From the NCBI GenBank assembly GCA_049889695.1, contig JBMHCX010000006.1, positions 62,001 to 126,000 on the forward strand: a stretch of DNA of 64,000 nucleotides. The letters run 5' to 3'. Position 1 is the first letter of the stretch, and the number at the start of each line of letters is the position of its first letter. Under the pieces are notes generated by a model. That model made no database searches and was not told the origin of the DNA. It saw only the letters and a program-made list of their open reading frames with translations. Below, in pieces: positions 8,751-17,243 of the stretch. The DNA is from WTJH01 sp049889695. GTDB lineage: Bacteria > Bacteroidota > Bacteroidia > Flavobacteriales > Flavobacteriaceae. A program made the translations under genes and the position numbers.

Positions 8751-9233
8751 TTATTTTTCGCGTCTAAAATGATAACGGGTAATGAAAATAGCATCTCTTT
8801 CTTTATCTGCACTTTCCACGCCTGAAGTCACAAAAGCAAGTTCCCATCCGAGCGAAGACATTTCATTGAGTTTTGCCTTTACCATGGCATCATTGGTTGC
8901 GATATTATTAAATCTAATCCCTGCAACATTGTAAAAGTTCAGGAGTTTGGTTTCTTCGAAAGTCTTCGTTCGAATTTCTGATCTTTTTTTATCTGTTTTT
9001 TCTTTTTTTCCGTCTTCGAGTCGAATTGTAGTGGCTTCACGGTAATTAACAGTTTCTGTTCCGGAAATCATTCTGGAACGACCCAAACCATTTTGAATCA
9101 GAGATTCAACTACACTGATTGTTTCAAATTCGTAGACTTTTTTGGGTTCAGAAGGATTCGTAAAAGCACTTGTTAAAGCAATACAGCCAACAAATGCAAA
9201 AATTGTCATGGTTAAATCTTTGATGTTTTTCAT
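8751..9233 (-). CDS. exported hypothetical protein, DUF4177-like C-terminus
   Basis: This 160-residue protein has an N-terminal signal peptide (MKNIKDLTMTIFAFVGCIALTSAF), so it is exported to the periplasm. The first half is charged and contains a Lys/Glu-rich stretch around residues 70-90. The C-terminal part has LNEMSSLGWELAFVTSG, resembling the LN-LG-EGWELV core of DUF4177 and similar small domains. No enzymatic motif is visible. It is a single gene between the tRNA-Gln terminator and the divergent gene at 9369. The function is unknown. Confidence 0.7.
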   Translation of the reverse strand: MKNIKDLTMTIFAFVGCIALTSAFTNPSEPKKVYEFETISVVESLIQNGLGRSRMISGTETVNYREATTIRLEDGKKEKTDKKRSEIRTKTFEETKLLNFYNVAGIRFNNIATNDAMVKAKLNEMSSLGWELAFVTSGVESADKERDAIFITRYHFRREK

Positions 9234-9368
9234 CTTTTTAGTGTTTTAATTTATGTGTGACAAATTAGAAGTTTTTGGCGACTACTGTTTTTAATTCATA
9301 GGAATTAGAGCTTAATAACATTAACAATATCAAGATTTGTTTAACTTGTACTTTCAAAATTTAACACG

Positions 9369-9725
9369 ATGGAATCTCTTAATAAAAACTGGTTTATCAT
9401 CACTTTAACGGCCGTTATCTTCGGATTATTGGGTTTTAGCCTTGGTCGACAAAACAGTCAACACCCATCGGCTTGTCCGATGATGAAAGCACATCACGAT
9501 AAGCCCCATGATATAATGATAGATGGGGATAAAGCGATCATTATACCTGAGGTCAAAGTTGGCGAAGAGGGAGAAAGAATTATTGTAATTCCTCCACCTC
9601 CACCTCCGGGTCTGGCAGATGAAGTGGAGCTTGAATCGGTCGAGAATATCGAGCATATCGACATCATCAAGGGGGACAATGGAGAGAAGAAAATTACTGT
9701 AAAAGTAAAAACCAAAAAGGAGTAG
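9369..9725 (+). CDS. small single-pass membrane protein of unknown function
   Basis: This 118-residue protein has one membrane segment near the N-terminus (about residues 8-26, ending FGLLGFSLGRQ), then a His/Met segment CPMMKAHHDKPHD, a run of six prolines around residue 77 and an acidic-to-basic tail. The CPMMKAHH piece could bind a metal such as copper, but nothing else supports that. I do not recognise the family. It is transcribed divergently from the gene at 8751-9233, with about 135 nt between them. The glycerate kinase remnant begins 60 nt downstream of its stop. Confidence 0.6.
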   Translation: MESLNKNWFIITLTAVIFGLLGFSLGRQNSQHPSACPMMKAHHDKPHDIMIDGDKAIIIPEVKVGEEGERIIVIPPPPPPGLADEVELESVENIEHIDIIKGDNGEKKITVKVKTKKE

Positions 9726-10180
9726 GAACTACCTAACTTTCCTTCTACTGATCTTTAATAGGTTAGTTAAAGATAGTGGCACACGCCTCTTAAGAAGACA
9801 AATGGCTAAACACATGCATTGTTCTACTGCTTGTGTCTTTAAGCAGCTGAAAGGCTTTTTCTTTTGATTTTTCCAAGGATATGGTCCTTGGGAATCAACT
9901 TTACATTTAGAAACTTCCAAATCTGGGTAAAGACCTGGCACTGCTTGTCTAATTTGAAAAATATCTCAGGGTGGAAAAGTAACATTTTTTAGGTTACAAG
10001 ACGAAAACATAAAAGTTGAAACTCAGAACTATTTTAAAGAAACTGGAAAAAAAGTACTTTGATTTTTTTGTTCCTAACCTTATTCAAATTATTTAATTCA
10101 ACGGTAGACATCACTAAGATGAAATTAAAATGTCATAGAGCATAAAAATGTTAAAAATTAGAAGATTAAATGAATTGTGT
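9726..10180. other. intergenic region at the left end of the galactoside cassette
   Basis: These 455 nt contain no convincing gene. An imperfect inverted repeat (AACTACCTA at 9727-9735, TAGGTTAGTT at 9759-9768) may terminate the upstream plus-strand gene. The segment 9785-9896 is a copy of the 3' end of the glycerate kinase gene at 28217-29344. The remainder (9897-10180) is AT-rich and I see nothing in it, apart from being the 3' flank of glpD. Confidence 0.7.
9785..9896 (-). pseudogene. remnant copy of the glycerate kinase 3' end
   Basis: Positions 9785-9879 match 28212-28306 with only two mismatches in 95 bp (9802 and 9870), and weaker similarity with small indels runs on to 9896. In the same reading direction as glxK it encodes SLEKSKEKAFQLLKDTSS and onward to the same stop codon, with two substitutions against the intact enzyme (E to K, Q to H). 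Similarity also includes the 5 nt after the stop. Upstream of 9896 nothing resembles glxK, and the indels break the frame, so this is not a gene. The sharp end suggests a recombination junction rather than slow decay of a full copy. Confidence 0.85.
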
Positions 10181-11737
10181 TTACTCTTTTATCTGGTAGG
10201 AGGCTGATACTAGTGCGTATTCCTTCAATTGATGGATGACCCAATCGGCATCTTTGTCCATTTCTTCCGCCATAATTTGAGCCACTTGAGGAGCGATATT
10301 TACACTTTCTTCCGCATTTAAGAATAAAGCACGACTCCTTCGAGCCAAAACGTCTTCTATTGTTTGTGCCATCTCTTCCCGAATTGCCCAACGCACTAGA
10401 TTGGGGGATACATACAACTCTTTACTTAAAGAGTCATTCCCTTGTGGATCGATGGATCGTATTTTTTCTGCGTCTGTACCATAGACATGCAGAGGGTCGG
10501 ACCAATCGGAATTATAGTCATATCCATGGATAGGGAGATTTTGGGTAATACATGCGCGTTCGGGGAGTCCACCAACCGACTGAGCAGTATTTATGATATC
10601 TTCCGCCATTTTACGATAGGTTGTCCATTTGCCTCCTAAAACACTAACTAGACCTGAAGTGCTGACAGTAACTTTATGGTGACGTGAAATTTCTTTAGTT
10701 GCTGCGGCATCATCATCCGGAGCAGCCAGCGGTCGTAAGCCTGAAAAAATACTTTTGATATCGGATCGTTTTGGCGGAACAGTCATATAGGCTCCTGCGT
10801 TATCCAGTATAAATTCTATTTCCTCTTCCAAAGCGAGGGGTTCAATCAATGTTTCATCCATTTGCGTATCGGTTGTTCCAACCACGACATAGTCGTTCCA
10901 TGGAACTGCAAAGAGGACACGGCCATCTGTAGTCTGGGGAACCATAATGGCATGGGGACTGTCTAAAAAGTGCTTCTCCAAAACGACATGCACTCCTTGA
11001 CTAGGTTTAATTAGCCTTTTAGCTTTGGGTTGATCCATTTGCATAATGTCGTCTGAAAAAACACCTGTTGCATTAATTACCACCTTGGCTGAAATATCCA
11101 AAAGTTCACCGCTTTGCTCGTCCTTAGCCCGAACCCCTGTAATCAGATCATTATCTTTATTAAGACCTACCACTCCACAATAATTAATCAAACTAGCTCC
11201 ATGATTTACTGCTGTTTGAGCCAAACTAACAGCCATTCTAGCGTCGTCGAATTGTCCATCGTGATAAATTACACCCCCTCGAAGGCCATCTTTTTTTACG
11301 TTAGGGATGAGATTAATGGTTTCTTCACGATTAAGGAGTGTTGAGGGACCTAAACCCAATTTCCCCGCCATCATATCGTAGACCTTTAATCCGATCCCAT
11401 AGAATGGACTGTTCCACCAGTCGTACGATGGAATAACAAAACTGAGATCCTGTACCAAATGTGGAGCGTTTTTACGCATGATTCCTCGCTCTTTTAGAGC
11501 TTCTATAACAAGGGAGATATCTCCATTTTGTAAATAGCGAACACCACCGTGCACCAGCTTTGTGCTGCGGGATGAAGTTCCTTTGGAGAAATCATACTTT
11601 TCCAACAGAAGTGTTTTATATCCCCGGCTGGCAGCATCTGCAGCTGCCCCAAGACCGGAGGCACCGCCTCCAATGATAACAATGTCCCAAGCTTTTTTTC
11701 GGGAACTTACTTTTCTTAAAGATGCTTTTCGATTCAT
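10181..11737 (-). CDS. glpD: glycerol-3-phosphate dehydrogenase (FAD)
   Basis: This 518-residue enzyme oxidises sn-glycerol-3-phosphate to dihydroxyacetone phosphate and passes electrons to the quinone pool at the inner membrane. The N-terminus carries the FAD-binding signature DIVIIGGGASGLGAAAD (about 16-32) followed by GTSSRSTKLVHGGVRYL, typical of GlpD. The C-terminal DAO domain (about 390-518) ends in helices. It overlaps glpK upstream by 4 nt (start ATG at 11737), so the two are translationally coupled: GlpK makes glycerol-3-phosphate, GlpD consumes it. It is the last gene of the minus-strand cassette. In this context it would dispose of glycerol released from a glycosylglycerol inside the cell. 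Confidence 0.95.
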   Translation of the reverse strand: MNRKASLRKVSSRKKAWDIVIIGGGASGLGAAADAASRGYKTLLLEKYDFSKGTSSRSTKLVHGGVRYLQNGDISLVIEALKERGIMRKNAPHLVQDLSFVIPSYDWWNSPFYGIGLKVYDMMAGKLGLGPSTLLNREETINLIPNVKKDGLRGGVIYHDGQFDDARMAVSLAQTAVNHGASLINYCGVVGLNKDNDLITGVRAKDEQSGELLDISAKVVINATGVFSDDIMQMDQPKAKRLIKPSQGVHVVLEKHFLDSPHAIMVPQTTDGRVLFAVPWNDYVVVGTTDTQMDETLIEPLALEEEIEFILDNAGAYMTVPPKRSDIKSIFSGLRPLAAPDDDAAATKEISRHHKVTVSTSGLVSVLGGKWTTYRKMAEDIINTAQSVGGLPERACITQNLPIHGYDYNSDWSDPLHVYGTDAEKIRSIDPQGNDSLSKELYVSPNLVRWAIREEMAQTIEDVLARRSRALFLNAEESVNIAPQVAQIMAEEMDKDADWVIHQLKEYALVSASYQIKE

Positions 11738-13209
11738 TTATTTGAGATTATGGAACTTATACGCTTATTCCAGAGATCAATTGTTTGGTCGTTAGTTGAT
11801 GGGTTACTTGGTTCAAAAATCTTGTCGGTAGCCCATATATTTTTAAGTTCTTCTTCGTTTTTCCAAAAGCCGACAGCTAAACCTGCAAAAAATGCAGCAC
11901 CTAGGGCGGTAGTTTCAGTTGTTTGAGGTCGTATGACTTGCTTTTGTAATAGGTCTGATTGAATTTGCATCAGGAGGTCATTGTTGCTTGCTCCACCGTC
12001 TACTTTTAAGGAGGTAAAATCCACCCCAGCATCTTTTTGCATTTCAATGATAATGTCACGGGTACGAAGTGCTATAGCTTCCAAAGATGCTCGGGCGATA
12101 TGTCCTTTTTGAGTTCCTCGGGTAATTCCCATAACTGCACCGGTAGCTTCCGGTTTCCAATAAGGAGCTCCCAGACCTGCCAGAGCAGGAATCACTGTTA
12201 TTCCTCCGTTGTCATCAACTGTTTGGGCTAAGTCTTCAATTTCTGCTGCTGTACCAATCATTTGCAACTGATCGCGCAGCCACTGTACTAAAGCTCCAGC
12301 CACAAAAACACTCCCCTCTAGAGCATAGGAAACTTTTCCATTGTATTGCCACGCAATAGTGGTTAACATTTTGTTTTGAGAAGCAACAGCTTCATCTCCC
12401 GTATTCATGATGCAAAAACAGCCTGTTCCATAGGTGTTTTTAACATCTCCGGGAGCCAAACACAACTGCCCAAACAAAGCTGCTTGTTGATCGCCTGCAA
12501 TACCACTAATCGGAATTTCAGCTCCAAATAATTGCGGATCTGTATGTCCTACTACCTCAGAGCTACTTACCACTTTTGGAAGAATTTGCATCGGAATATC
12601 GAGTAGCGAACACAGTTCAGTATCCCAAGCTAAAGTATGTATATTATAAAGTAAGGTCCGACTAGCATTGGTAAGATCTGTGGTATGTACACGACCTCCG
12701 GTAAGCTTCCATATAAGCCAAGAGTCGACCGTTCCAAATGCTAATTCTCCAGCGACTGCCCGTTGACGTAATTCGGGATCGCCATCTAAAATCCACTTAA
12801 TTTTAGTGCCCGAAAAGTAAGCGTCAAGGATTAAGCCTGTTTTTTCTAAGAAAATAGTGGCTTTGTCAGCTAAATTATGACAGATATCTGCAGTTCTTCT
12901 GTCTTGCCAAACAATAGCTTTGTGAATAGGAATTCCTGTTTTTCGATCCCAGAGAATCGTTGTTTCCCGTTGGTTGGTAATCCCCATAGCTGCAATTTGG
13001 TTGATATCAACCTCAGGGTTTTTTAATACCTCTTGGATTGCTCTTAGTTGGGTTTCCCATATTTCATCTGCATCGTGTTCTACCCAGCCTTGTTGTGGAA
13101 AATATTGTTCAAACTCGTGTTGAGCTAATGCTTGTATTTGTCCTTGACGATCAAAAATTATGGCTCTAGAACTGGTCGTTCCGGCATCGATGGCTAAAAT
13201 ATGTTTCAT
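11734..13209 (-). CDS. glpK: glycerol kinase
   Basis: This 491-residue FGGY-family kinase phosphorylates glycerol with ATP to sn-glycerol-3-phosphate. Visible motifs are the N-terminal phosphate-binding DAGTTSSRAIIFD (about 7-19), GITNQRETTILWD, and GTGCFCIMNTG in the ATPase domain. Length is normal for GlpK. It is preceded by a terminator-like hairpin (13264-13295) and three TAAAACG repeats, so glpKD may be a transcription unit of its own within the cassette. No glycerol facilitator gene (glpF) is near, which fits glycerol being produced inside the cell rather than imported; this is inference. Confidence 0.95.
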   Translation of the reverse strand: MKHILAIDAGTTSSRAIIFDRQGQIQALAQHEFEQYFPQQGWVEHDADEIWETQLRAIQEVLKNPEVDINQIAAMGITNQRETTILWDRKTGIPIHKAIVWQDRRTADICHNLADKATIFLEKTGLILDAYFSGTKIKWILDGDPELRQRAVAGELAFGTVDSWLIWKLTGGRVHTTDLTNASRTLLYNIHTLAWDTELCSLLDIPMQILPKVVSSSEVVGHTDPQLFGAEIPISGIAGDQQAALFGQLCLAPGDVKNTYGTGCFCIMNTGDEAVASQNKMLTTIAWQYNGKVSYALEGSVFVAGALVQWLRDQLQMIGTAAEIEDLAQTVDDNGGITVIPALAGLGAPYWKPEATGAVMGITRGTQKGHIARASLEAIALRTRDIIIEMQKDAGVDFTSLKVDGGASNNDLLMQIQSDLLQKQVIRPQTTETTALGAAFFAGLAVGFWKNEEELKNIWATDKIFEPSNPSTNDQTIDLWNKRISSIISNK

Positions 13210-13214
13210 GAAGT

Positions 13215-13245
13215 ACGTTTTAAGAGTGCGTTTTATGTCGTTTTA
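13215..13245 (-). promoter_or_regulatory. three TAAAACG repeats in the glpK leader
   Basis: On the minus strand TAAAACG occurs three times (13245-13239, 13235-13229, 13222-13216), the last ending 6 nt before the glpK ATG. They may be a regulator site or simply an A-rich translation-enhancing leader of the type common in Bacteroidota. No TANNTTTG box was found near them. Confidence 0.35.
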
Positions 13246-13263
13246 ATGTATGACTCTATGACC

Positions 13264-13295
13264 TTAAAAAAGGCTCCCGAAGGGCTACAAAGCCA
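13264..13295 (-). terminator. terminator-like hairpin between galT and glpK
   Basis: Read on the minus strand, GGCT...CCC-TTC-GGG-AGCC is followed by TTTTTT. The helix is interrupted by a 6-nt bulge, so termination may be partial. It would lower glpKD expression relative to the upstream gal genes or separate them. Confidence 0.5.
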
Positions 13296-13405
13296 ATGAT
13301 TTGAGGATGTTTTTTTTTACAGACACAGAAGAGTTAGATAAAATTTGAGAAACACGTCCTACAGAGATAACATCCAAAAATTTACCGATTTGATTTTAAG
13401 ACATG

Positions 13406-14440
13406 TCAAAGTGAATTTTTGTAATGAACTGTGGGTAATTCTCGCAGTTGTTGTGCCGCAATTTCAGCAGTTATGTCCCTTTGTGCATTAGCAAACATTT
13501 CATAGCCCACCATGAATTTTTTCACTTCAGCGGAACGTAGCAACGGAGGATAAAAAGACATATGCATATGCCAATGACTACAGTCTTGATTATCGGTCGG
13601 TGCCTGATGTATACCAGCAGAGTAAGGGAAAGAGGTTTGAAATAAGTTGTCATATTTGATCGTAAGGGTTTTTAATATAGAGGCGTAATCGAAAACCTCC
13701 TCTTGATTAAATTCTACGATTGAAGACAAGTGTACTTTTGGAATTATGATGGTTTCGTAGGGCCATGTCGCCCAAAATGGAACCAATGCAACGAAAGACT
13801 TATTTTCTAAAACGATTCGCTCTTTAAGAATTAATTCTTGTTGTAAATAGTCACTTAAAATGCTTGTTTTGTGTTTATCCCAATAGTTTTTTTGGTGAGT
13901 ATCTTTTTTTTGGACTTCATCAGGAATGGAGCGTTGAGCCCAAATTTGTCCGTGGGGATGAGGATTTGAACAACCCATTATAGCTCCCTTGTTTTCAAAA
14001 ATCTGAACGTGATTTATTTCCTTCTGACTCCCTAAAATTTGATATTCGTTTTGCCACAAATGGATGACCTCCACAATTGCTTCAATATCCATTAGAGGTA
14101 AAGTGAGTGAATGATCTGGTGCATAACAAATTACTTTACAAATTCCAGATTCGCTCTCAGCAGATAGCAATCCCTGCTGGATCTTTGATTCTGGTGTTTC
14201 CAAAAGTGCAGCAAAATCGTTTTGGAAACTAAAGGGTCCGGTATAATTTGGATTTTTCTTGCCACCTGCTCGCTCGTTTTCTGGACACAAATAGCAATTA
14301 GGATCATAATTCTGTTGACTCAACTCTTGAGGTTTATCTTTTTTTCCCTGCCAAGGTCTTTTCGTGCGATGGGGTGAAACCAATACCCATTCACCAGTCA
14401 GTATATTTTTTCTCCTGTGAGGAGTGTTTTTTAAGTCCAT
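13406..14440 (-). CDS. galT: galactose-1-phosphate uridylyltransferase
   Basis: This enzyme of about 344 residues exchanges UMP between UDP-glucose and galactose-1-phosphate (Leloir pathway), giving glucose-1-phosphate and UDP-galactose. The HIT-type active site GCSNPHPHGQIWA with the HPH catalytic triad is visible, as are the zinc-site type residues CYLCPENERA and the second-half motif HWHMHMSFYPP. I chose the ATG at 14440; a TTG at 14449 would give three more residues and overlap the galK stop by 4 nt. It directly follows galK. The epimerase GalE needed to recycle UDP-galactose is not in this window. Confidence 0.93.
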   Translation of the reverse strand: MDLKNTPHRRKNILTGEWVLVSPHRTKRPWQGKKDKPQELSQQNYDPNCYLCPENERAGGKKNPNYTGPFSFQNDFAALLETPESKIQQGLLSAESESGICKVICYAPDHSLTLPLMDIEAIVEVIHLWQNEYQILGSQKEINHVQIFENKGAIMGCSNPHPHGQIWAQRSIPDEVQKKDTHQKNYWDKHKTSILSDYLQQELILKERIVLENKSFVALVPFWATWPYETIIIPKVHLSSIVEFNQEEVFDYASILKTLTIKYDNLFQTSFPYSAGIHQAPTDNQDCSHWHMHMSFYPPLLRSAEVKKFMVGYEMFANAQRDITAEIAAQQLRELPTVHYKNSL

Positions 14441-14445
14441 AAGTT

Positions 14446-15567
14446 TCAAGGTTTAATTGCTTCAACTCCATTTGAAATATCTACTTGAATCGGGGTAGCG
14501 TTCAGATTAAAGGTATTTTTATATGCTTCGGTAATCAAAGGGATAAATTGGTCGACATATTGATGTTCAATGAGGTTTATAGTGCAACCTCCGAAGCCTC
14601 CGCCCATCATTCTACTCCCAACAACTTGAGGATAATCTTTGGTAAAATCAACCAAAAAATCTATTTCTGGACAGCTGACTTGGTAGTCTTGTGAAAGTCC
14701 TTGATGTGTTTGGTACATCAGAGTACCTACTTCTTTTATGTTTTTCTTTTGGATATGGTCTGCCACTTGTAATGTTCTGCTGTTTTCTTGAGACACGTAT
14801 AATGCACGCTTAAATAGTGTTTCTTGGAGCGACTCTTGCATTTCGTGAATTATGCGAACCGGTACATCTGATAAAAATTTATATTCAGGATATTTCTGTT
14901 GGATTAGAGCAAGGGCTTCATTGCATTCTTCTCTTCGTTTATTGTATTCACTACTAGCCAAATTATGGGATACATTAGAATTGATTAATACGAGGCTATA
15001 TGGAAAAATATTAGCTTCGATCAGGCGATATTCAAGTGTCTCACAATGAAGTAAAATAAGTTTGTTTTTTTCCCCTGTCATGACGGCAAATTGATCCATA
15101 ATACCGCATTTTGTTCCTACAAAATGGTGTTCAGCTTTTTGGGAAATATCGATTATAGTTCTATCGGTTATCTGAAGGTTAAAAAGGGTATTAATTCCTT
15201 GGGCAAAGCCACACTCAAGTGCTGCAGAGGAACTGATTCCGGCCCCTATGGGTAGCTCGCTGGAAATAGAACATTCAAATCCTTTTATTTTTTCGCGGCT
15301 GATGCTCAAAAATCCATATAAAACTCCCTTCAGATAATTCTCCCACTGGGTTTTACCTTTCCTTATCGGCTGATGTAAGTCAATGGAAAATTCACCTTCC
15401 TGATCAGATCGTATTTTACACCAATGTCCATCTGTTTTCCAAAACTTTAGGGTAACCTTGAGGTTTATTGCAGCTGGAAGAACATGACCTCCATTGTAAT
15501 CGATGTGTTCCCCTATCAGATTGATTCTACCAGGAGATTTGATGATGATATCTGGGGATGTATTCAT
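14446..15567 (-). CDS. galK: galactokinase
   Basis: This 373-residue GHMP-family kinase phosphorylates alpha-D-galactose at C1. The galactokinase signature PGRINLIGEHIDYNGG lies near residue 12-27, the GHMP ATP loop PIGAGISSSAALECG near 105-119, and the third motif GSRMMGGGFGGCTINLI near the C-terminus. It is followed at once by galT and preceded, after 94 nt, by the SSS symporter. Its product feeds GalT. The pairing with an alpha-galactosidase two genes upstream shows that galactose from an alpha-galactoside is the likely source. Confidence 0.95.
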   Translation of the reverse strand: MNTSPDIIIKSPGRINLIGEHIDYNGGHVLPAAINLKVTLKFWKTDGHWCKIRSDQEGEFSIDLHQPIRKGKTQWENYLKGVLYGFLSISREKIKGFECSISSELPIGAGISSSAALECGFAQGINTLFNLQITDRTIIDISQKAEHHFVGTKCGIMDQFAVMTGEKNKLILLHCETLEYRLIEANIFPYSLVLINSNVSHNLASSEYNKRREECNEALALIQQKYPEYKFLSDVPVRIIHEMQESLQETLFKRALYVSQENSRTLQVADHIQKKNIKEVGTLMYQTHQGLSQDYQVSCPEIDFLVDFTKDYPQVVGSRMMGGGFGGCTINLIEHQYVDQFIPLITEAYKNTFNLNATPIQVDISNGVEAIKP

Positions 15568-15661
15568 TATAAAATTGTCTTTACAAGTTTAGGGATCGAA
15601 TTGTGGTAGAACTTCAACAAAATGATTTTAGAAACTGGACACATGGTTGGTTTTTAAGCAT

Positions 15662-17239
15662 TTACCAAAAAAGGATCAAAATGAGTCCAATAGAAAACAA
15701 GAGTAATACTATTTGAACAATATAGTTGGCATACCAAGAGAGTCCTTGAGTGGATTGCGTAATTAGTTCTTTACGATAGGAGAACTCTTGAATTCTGCTC
15801 ATATTCGGAGGACTAGTATATTTGCTAATTAGCACAAACAAAATGGATGAGACTAACGTCATAATACCGACATTATAAGTATAGTGGAGAGACCATAGTC
15901 CTATTTGTCCCAAGATAAAAATCAATAGACCCAATAAAGTTCCACAAATCAAGGTCCAAAAAGCCCCCTCTTTATTACCTCTTTTGTAAAATACTCCAAC
16001 TAAGAATATAACAGCAATAGGGGGTACAATGATTGAAAACATTTGTTGTAAGTAAGACCAAATACCTCCAAAATTTTCTATCATGGGAGCCCAAACGGCG
16101 GCTAATATCATCAGGCAAAGAGTCGTATATCTTCCGTACTTTAATATATCAACTTCAGAAATATTCGGCTTAGCAGTTTTGATAAAATCAATAACAAATA
16201 AAGTAGAGGCCGAATTGAGGGTGGAATCTACACTACTCATGATGGCCGATATTAAACCAGCTAAGACAAGCCCGATAAGACCAGCTGGTAAGATGTTAAT
16301 TACCGCTGTTGGGAATACTTGATCTGGATTTTCAAGCCCCGGAAATAGGCCAATTGCCATGGTGCCAGGGATGACCATTATAAATAATGGAATAATCTTC
16401 AGAAAGCTTGCTAAAATGACCCCCCAGCGTGCATTATTGACATCTCGCGCACCCAAAATCCGTTGGACAATGTATTGGTTAGTCGTCCAATACCAAAAAC
16501 CTAAAACCGGTACCGCACAAATTAATCCAGGCCATGGAAGGGACGAATCATCTAGAGGTCGGACTATTGATAAAAAATCCTGTGGTGCATTCTGGACAAC
16601 TTTAGTCCAAGAAAAGTCAAGTTGTTCAAACATAAAATAACTGAGTGTCGAACACCCAATGATTAATACTACAGCTTGTATCGCATCGGTATATACTACT
16701 GCTTTTAAACCACCAAAGGCAGTATATATACCAGCGACTAAAGCCAGTAAAAGAGTTGTTTGCCAAATAATTAAGTCTGGGAAAAAAGCTTTTAAAACAA
16801 TGGCTCCTGCATACAGACCTCCTGCAGTATCAACGACTATACTCGTAAAAATGGTGATAATTGAGAAAAATTTACGGGATCGATAATCGTAGCGTAATTC
16901 CAAAAATTCAGGAATGGTAGTGATACGCGAATTAAGATAGAGTGGGATAAAGATCAGCGCAGCTATAATTAATGGAATCCCTGTCATCCACTCATAAACC
17001 GATTGAACTATTCCAGAACTGTAAGCTGCACCAGAAAGTCCAATAATCGTAGATGTAGAAATATTAGATGCAAATAAAGATAAACCTATAAGACCCCAGC
17101 CAAAAGATCTACCACCTAAGAAAAGATCCTCTGAGGTTTTTGTTGAACGGGCGACATAAAGGCCTATTAATAAAATACAAAAAAAATATATCCCGACTAC
17201 TATAAGGTCAAAATTTCCAATTCCAGTATTCATAATCAT
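15662..17239 (-). CDS. sodium:solute symporter (SSS family, SglT-like)
   Basis: This 525-residue inner-membrane protein has about 14 membrane segments and the SSS-family core motifs GWGLIGLSLFASNISTSTIIG and GGLKAVVYTDAIQ. Family members use a sodium gradient to import sugars, polyols or similar solutes. Start ATG 17239 (an alternative ATG is two codons later). It begins 4 nt after the stop of the alpha-galactosidase gene, so both are in one transcript. With a cytoplasmic hydrolase as neighbour it probably imports the intact galactoside that SusCD brings across the outer membrane. The exact substrate cannot be read from the sequence. Confidence 0.9.
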   Translation of the reverse strand: MIMNTGIGNFDLIVVGIYFFCILLIGLYVARSTKTSEDLFLGGRSFGWGLIGLSLFASNISTSTIIGLSGAAYSSGIVQSVYEWMTGIPLIIAALIFIPLYLNSRITTIPEFLELRYDYRSRKFFSIITIFTSIVVDTAGGLYAGAIVLKAFFPDLIIWQTTLLLALVAGIYTAFGGLKAVVYTDAIQAVVLIIGCSTLSYFMFEQLDFSWTKVVQNAPQDFLSIVRPLDDSSLPWPGLICAVPVLGFWYWTTNQYIVQRILGARDVNNARWGVILASFLKIIPLFIMVIPGTMAIGLFPGLENPDQVFPTAVINILPAGLIGLVLAGLISAIMSSVDSTLNSASTLFVIDFIKTAKPNISEVDILKYGRYTTLCLMILAAVWAPMIENFGGIWSYLQQMFSIIVPPIAVIFLVGVFYKRGNKEGAFWTLICGTLLGLLIFILGQIGLWSLHYTYNVGIMTLVSSILFVLISKYTSPPNMSRIQEFSYRKELITQSTQGLSWYANYIVQIVLLLFSIGLILILFW

Positions 17240-17243
17240 TCAT

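Noticed and set aside
9729..9941. Minus-strand open frame sharing a Lys/Cys-rich peptide with another frame at 28183-28389
   Set aside because: Both are out-of-phase readings of the duplicated glxK 3' end; the shared peptide follows from the DNA repeat and is not a protein family.
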